A DNA stretch of 10,226 nucleotides, taken from contig JACRFO010000106.1 of assembly GCA_016217865.1 (NCBI GenBank), forward strand, positions 1 to 10,226. Direction: 5' to 3'. Of the stretch, positions 6,998-10,226 are shown one piece after another. Position numbers and translations under genes: made by a program. Under the pieces are notes generated by a model. It was not told the origin of the DNA, searched no databases, and saw only the letters and a list, made by a program, of their open reading frames with translations. Source of the stretch: Candidatus Kerfeldbacteria bacterium (lineage in GTDB: Bacteria; Patescibacteriota; Patescibacteriia; SBBC01; CAIJZX01). Position 1 is the first letter of the stretch. Each line of letters begins with the position of its first letter.

Positions 6998-7812
6998 TCA
7001 AGATCACCGGTATTGTCCTGACCCATAACAACGCCGATGTTGTCGAGAACTGCCTGCGTAGCATGGCCTGGCTTGATGAACTGATCGTCATCGATTCGAA
7101 CAGTACCGATCAGACCATTGAGCTGGCTCGGCGCCACGGGGCACAGGTCTTCACCCGTTCCCTCGACAACTTCGCGGCCCAACGCAATTTCGCATTAACA
7201 AAAATCCGGAACTATTGGGTCATCTTCGTTGATTCCGACGAACGCATCTCTTTCGAGCTCCGCCAGGCTATCATCCATCTTGATCCGGGCAACCATCGCG
7301 CCTTCCAATTCCAATGGCGCAGTATTTTCCTCGGGAAAGCCTACCGCTACGGTGGTTGGCAAAACGAATACCACACCCGGTTGCTGAATAAACAGTACTG
7401 CACCTACGTCAACCCGATTCACGAGGAGTTAACGATCAACGGGTCAACGGGTACACTCCCCGGCGTCATCTTCCACTTCTCGCATCGCTCGATTGAAACG
7501 AACATGTATAAAACGGTCCAGTACGCAAAATTGCAATCGGACGAAATGCTGCGGACGAACTTCAAACGCATTTCCCGCTGGAACCTGACCTGGGCAGTCC
7601 TCCACCACTTCTACTACCGGTATATCCGCATGCAGGGATACAAGGATGGGATGGAAGGGTTCATCGAGGCTGTCTACCAGGCCTTCTCGCAGATTTTCGT
7701 CATCCGGGCCATGCTCTGGGAGAAACAGCGTGGGAAATCCGTTGACGATATATACCGCACCTTAGATCAACGACTCATTGAGAATGACTTTCACGACCAT
7801 GCTCTACGATAA
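6994..7812 (+). CDS. GT2 family glycosyltransferase, WaaE/KdtX-like
   Basis: This is a GT-A fold inverting glycosyltransferase of family 2, 272 residues, probably cytoplasmic or at the inner membrane face. The N-terminus ITGIVLTHNNADVVENCL (4-21) is the first GT2 strand and helix. IVIDSNSTDQT (31-41) binds the nucleotide, and VDSDER (79-84) is the DxD metal motif (D80, D82). The spacing to RYGGWQNEYHTRLL (118-131) and NPIHEEL (140-146) matches the LPS-core WaaE/KdtX subgroup rather than the WbbL type found at the end of this window. The basic, aromatic C-terminal part (about 195-245) may rest on the membrane. The start overlaps the flippase stop by four bases and has no visible Shine-Dalgarno, so it is probably translated by reinitiation. 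Sugar donor and acceptor cannot be told; it need not act on a lipid A core despite the name of its relatives. Confidence 0.88.
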   Translation: MIKITGIVLTHNNADVVENCLRSMAWLDELIVIDSNSTDQTIELARRHGAQVFTRSLDNFAAQRNFALTKIRNYWVIFVDSDERISFELRQAIIHLDPGNHRAFQFQWRSIFLGKAYRYGGWQNEYHTRLLNKQYCTYVNPIHEELTINGSTGTLPGVIFHFSHRSIETNMYKTVQYAKLQSDEMLRTNFKRISRWNLTWAVLHHFYYRYIRMQGYKDGMEGFIEAVYQAFSQIFVIRAMLWEKQRGKSVDDIYRTLDQRLIENDFHDHALR

Positions 7813-8512
7813 ACCTATTGGACTGTTCGATCTGCGCATCAGTCCGCTCCCCGTTGGCGGTTCGGTGCTCGATATCGGTTTTGGTTTTGGTGATACGATC
7901 ATCAACTTTTCCAAAGCCGGTTTTACCACCTACGCGCTCGATAACTCGCAAGAACTGCTCGACGGGTTGACCTCCCGCGTGGCCAAAGAAAACGTCAAGA
8001 TGACGATTCTGAAAGCCGAGGCGACCAATATTCCTTTACCCGACAACACCCTCGATTTGGTTATTTTAACCGAAGTTCTTGAACACGTCGTGCCGTATGA
8101 GCAGTTGGTTGATGAAATTCGCCGCGTTTTGAAACCAGGCGGCTACTTAATTCTCAGTGTCCCGACGTATAGCACCGAAAAAATCTATACTTTTCTCAAC
8201 AAGGACTACCCGAAGAACGCCACCCATGTGAACTTGTTTAAGAAAAGTTACTTGAAGAGCATGTTCGCCGCCCACCAATTCCAGGTGGTCAAGGTCAAAA
8301 ACGAAAACTTCCGACCGGCCCTCTACTGGGTCTTTAATGCCGCCGCACACGCCCAACACAATTACGTCGGCGCAACGCAATCCACCTCACGTCTCGCGCG
8401 CGGTTTCGACCGCTTCTACGATTGGCTGAATTCCATTCGGATTGGGTACTACATTTCCGAGATTGGACGCTATTTCTTCGCCAAGAGTCAGTATTACTAC
8501 TTACGGAAGTAG
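7784..8512 (+). CDS. class I SAM-dependent methyltransferase (Methyltransf_11/23 type)
   Basis: This is a small-molecule-type methyltransferase using S-adenosylmethionine, 242 residues from ATG at 7784. Motif I is VLDIGFGFGDT (28-38), the acidic end of strand 2 is ALDNS (51-55), LDLVILTEVLEHV (90-102) is the motif of the Methyltransf_11 group, and VLKPGGYLILSVP (115-127) is the later strand. The C-terminal 100 residues are basic and aromatic (ending KSQYYYLRK) and may hold the acceptor site or touch the membrane. The start overlaps the preceding glycosyltransferase by 29 bases; ATG at 7799 (14-base overlap) is almost as plausible, and the TTG at 7778 less so. In a glycan operon it probably O-methylates a sugar, perhaps a rhamnose, or caps the chain. 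Methylated rhamnose is known in D-rhamnan polysaccharides, but the target here is inferred. Confidence 0.88.
   Translation: MTFTTMLYDKPIGLFDLRISPLPVGGSVLDIGFGFGDTIINFSKAGFTTYALDNSQELLDGLTSRVAKENVKMTILKAEATNIPLPDNTLDLVILTEVLEHVVPYEQLVDEIRRVLKPGGYLILSVPTYSTEKIYTFLNKDYPKNATHVNLFKKSYLKSMFAAHQFQVVKVKNENFRPALYWVFNAAAHAQHNYVGATQSTSRLARGFDRFYDWLNSIRIGYYISEIGRYFFAKSQYYYLRK
8505..8509 (+). promoter_or_regulatory. ribosome binding site of the GT4 gene, inside a small hairpin
   Basis: GGAAG lies ten bases before the ATG at 8520 and is the best Shine-Dalgarno in the rightward operon. It is part of a perfect inverted repeat, ACGGAA (8503-8508), loop GTAG, TTCCGT (8513-8518), that also covers the TAG stop of the methyltransferase gene. 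Confidence 0.45.
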
Positions 8513-8519
8513 TTCCGTT

Positions 8520-9638
8520 ATGACCGTCGGGGTATATTATCCATTCCAGGTTTTCGCCGGCGGCGGGGAAAAGTATCTTTTGAAGTTGGTTCAGATCCTT
8601 TCCGCCGACCATCACGTCGAAATACTTTCCCCGTTCGACAATGATTACGTGGCTACCGCCGCCTTTCTGAATATCCAGCTTAACCCGGCACGCGTGCACG
8701 CTGTCTCCGTCCAACCAAACCTGCTGACCAACGCCTGGCGCGATATCTGTTCCATGGCTACGAAGCGATACGACCTGTTTATCGCTATCAGCAATAGCGT
8801 CATGCCCGATACGGCGGGTCTAGGACGAAAAAATATCTACCTGCTGCAGTTCCCCTTTCCCACCACCCACCCGATCAATCCCCTCCAACGTTTGCTCATC
8901 CGCAATCGCGCCAATACGTACCAGGTTATTTTGGCTTACAGTGAGTTTGCTAAACGCTGGATTGATGAACGACTCAATAAAGCTTTCCATTTGAACCGAC
9001 GAATTGAGGTGCTGAACCCATATCTCGATTCTTCAACAGACAGCCCAGCCACCAAGAAGAATATGATTCTTTCCGTCGGACGCTTCTTTGCCGGTGGGCA
9101 TAATAAAAAACACCTTGAGATGATTGACGCGTTTCGGACGCTTTGTGATAACGGCCTGACCAGCTGGGAGTTGGTGTTAGCGGGTTCGACTCGTCCCGAA
9201 GCGGTACACCAAGAATATCTTGAACACCTGCGCGAACGTGCGAAGGGTTACCCGATCTCTTTCCAGACCGACATTGCCCATCAGCAACTGACTACATTGT
9301 ATCAAACCAGCAAGATCTACTGGCACGCCACGGGTTTGAATGAAGATGCTGAAAAACTGCCCGAGAAAATGGAACACTTCGGTATGACCATTGTGGAAGC
9401 CATGTCGTACAGCTGTGTACCGATCGTCTACGGTCAAGGGGGGCCAGTAGAAATTGTGACCAACGACGTCAATGGCCAAATTTTCCACTCGGCTGAAGAA
9501 CTTGCCTCAACCACACAAACGGTGATCAATAACCCGGAGCTTTGGAAAAAGTATTCAGACCAAGCGAAGTACCGAGCGCAGGATTTTAACGAATCCCATT
9601 TTACTGAACGCTTCCAAAAGATTCTGGCCTCGTTATAG
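8520..9638 (+). CDS. GT4 family glycosyltransferase (GT-B fold, retaining)
   Basis: This is a nucleotide-sugar glycosyltransferase of family 4 with 372 residues, normal length. The N-terminal domain opens with a strand, then FAGGGEKYL (12-20), the glycine-rich acceptor-side loop seen in Alg11/PimA-like enzymes. The linker strand and donor domain begin with MILSVGRFFAGGHNKKHLEM (182-201), which carries the usual R-x-x-x-K-x-x arrangement for binding the donor diphosphate. EHFGMTIVE (285-293) is the EX7E motif (E285, E293), followed by AMSYSCVPIVYGQGGPVEIV. GDP-mannose and GDP-rhamnose are common donors in this family, so this is a good candidate to use the product of Gmd and Rmd, though the donor is not shown. 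The frame begins at 8442, but the ATG at 8520, seven bases after the methyltransferase stop, begins the first strand and has a GGAAG ribosome site. Confidence 0.92.
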   Translation: MTVGVYYPFQVFAGGGEKYLLKLVQILSADHHVEILSPFDNDYVATAAFLNIQLNPARVHAVSVQPNLLTNAWRDICSMATKRYDLFIAISNSVMPDTAGLGRKNIYLLQFPFPTTHPINPLQRLLIRNRANTYQVILAYSEFAKRWIDERLNKAFHLNRRIEVLNPYLDSSTDSPATKKNMILSVGRFFAGGHNKKHLEMIDAFRTLCDNGLTSWELVLAGSTRPEAVHQEYLEHLRERAKGYPISFQTDIAHQQLTTLYQTSKIYWHATGLNEDAEKLPEKMEHFGMTIVEAMSYSCVPIVYGQGGPVEIVTNDVNGQIFHSAEELASTTQTVINNPELWKKYSDQAKYRAQDFNESHFTERFQKILASL

Positions 9639-9642
9639 CCTC

Positions 9643-10226
9643 ATGAAACCTCACGTCTCTATTATCATCGTCAATTGGAATGGCGCCGCAGACACGCTAC
9701 ACTGCTTGGCGTCGCTCCAGGCAATTACCTATCCAAACTATTCCATCATACTGGTCGACAACGGTTCGCGACCTGACGACCGGACCGCGCTTCAACCGCT
9801 TCATCCGCAAGTGCAGTACATCCAAAACGAGAGAAATCTCGGCTTCGTCGGTGGAAATAACATCGGCATCAACGCGGCCTTGAGTTCCGCGACGCCACCG
9901 GACTACCTCTTGCTGTTAAATAATGATACAACGGTGGCGCCTGATTTTCTTGAAGCGATGGTCGACCAGGCCGCCGCGGACTCGCTGATCGCCATCGTCG
10001 GACCAAAAATACTGCTGATGGACCGCCCAACCGTTCTGCAAACCGTGGGTGACCAACTCAACCGGCAAACCGGACGCATGCTTAGTCCGGCCGAAGGCCG
10101 CGTTGATACTGGTCAATACAATATCCCAAGTTTTCCCGATTTTGTGACCGGGGCCTGCCTCTTGATCAAGACCGAGGTGGTTAAAAAAATTGGCTTACTC
10201 GACAACGCCTTTTTCGCCTATTGGGA
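9643..10226 (+). CDS. GT2 family rhamnosyltransferase-like enzyme (WbbL/RfbF type), C-terminus beyond window
   Basis: ATG at 9643 opens a frame that is uninterrupted for 194 codons plus two bases to the right edge. The N-terminus VSIIIVNWNG (5-14) and LVDNGSRPDD (37-46) are GT2 nucleotide-binding motifs, NLGFVGGNNIGI (65-76) is characteristic of the WbbL/RfbF rhamnosyltransferase group (COG1216), LLLNNDTTVAPDFLE (90-104) holds the DxD-equivalent NND (93-95), and VTGACLLIKTEVVKKIGLLD (168-187) leads into the catalytic base region, cut off just before its acidic residue. Full-length relatives have about 280-350 residues, so a third or more is missing. The gene follows the GT4 stop by four bases with no visible Shine-Dalgarno. 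Characterised relatives mostly use dTDP-L-rhamnose; here GDP-D-rhamnose or another donor is possible. Confidence 0.9.
   Translation, partial: MKPHVSIIIVNWNGAADTLHCLASLQAITYPNYSIILVDNGSRPDDRTALQPLHPQVQYIQNERNLGFVGGNNIGINAALSSATPPDYLLLLNNDTTVAPDFLEAMVDQAAADSLIAIVGPKILLMDRPTVLQTVGDQLNRQTGRMLSPAEGRVDTGQYNIPSFPDFVTGACLLIKTEVVKKIGLLDNAFFAYW

Noticed and set aside
1..10226. tRNA, rRNA, CRISPR repeats, insertion sequences, attachment sites and terminators
   Set aside because: No cloverleaf-like segment, regularly spaced repeat, transposase frame, terminal inverted repeat or GC-rich hairpin followed by a T run was seen on either strand.

Overview
The window is a bacterial cell-envelope glycan locus of roughly balanced base composition, densely packed, using TGA and TAA/TAG as ordinary stops (translation table 11 fits every gene). 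The host cannot be fixed from the sequence. The short spacers, the scarcity of Shine-Dalgarno sequences, the polyprenol-sugar type (GT39-like) glycosyltransferase beside an unrecognised exported protein, and the compact surface-glycan operon would all suit a Patescibacteria/CPR-type genome, but that is an impression and not a proof.

Layout. Two operons diverge from a 114-base spacer (3478-3591). The leftward operon (3477 down to 1, running off the window) has three genes: an exported or membrane-anchored beta-rich protein of unknown function, a small four-helix membrane protein of unknown function, and a large GT-C glycosyltransferase of the GT39/PMT/ArnT kind whose C-terminus is beyond the left edge. 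The rightward operon (3592 to 10226, running off the right edge) has seven genes: gmd, rmd, a Wzx-type flippase, a WaaE-like GT2 glycosyltransferase, a class I SAM methyltransferase, a GT4 glycosyltransferase, and a WbbL/RfbF-like GT2 rhamnosyltransferase (partial). Gaps are 4-7 bases or genes overlap, so one transcript is expected.

The spacer carries a near-consensus housekeeping promoter facing right (TTGACG, 17-base spacer, TATAAT) and a weaker one facing left (TTCAAC, 18-base spacer, TATACT). The left-facing -10 lies so close to the first ATG/GTG that the message is likely leaderless.

How the genes work together. Gmd and Rmd convert GDP-D-mannose to GDP-D-rhamnose. The glycosyltransferases would assemble a D-rhamnose-containing glycan on a lipid carrier, the methyltransferase may modify or cap it, and the Wzx-like protein would flip it across the membrane. 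The GT-C enzyme of the divergent operon would act on the outer face with a polyprenyl-phosphate sugar donor, and the two proteins encoded with it are candidate partners. No polymerase, initiating phosphoglycosyltransferase, ligase, RNA gene, mobile element, CRISPR array or clear terminator was found in the window.
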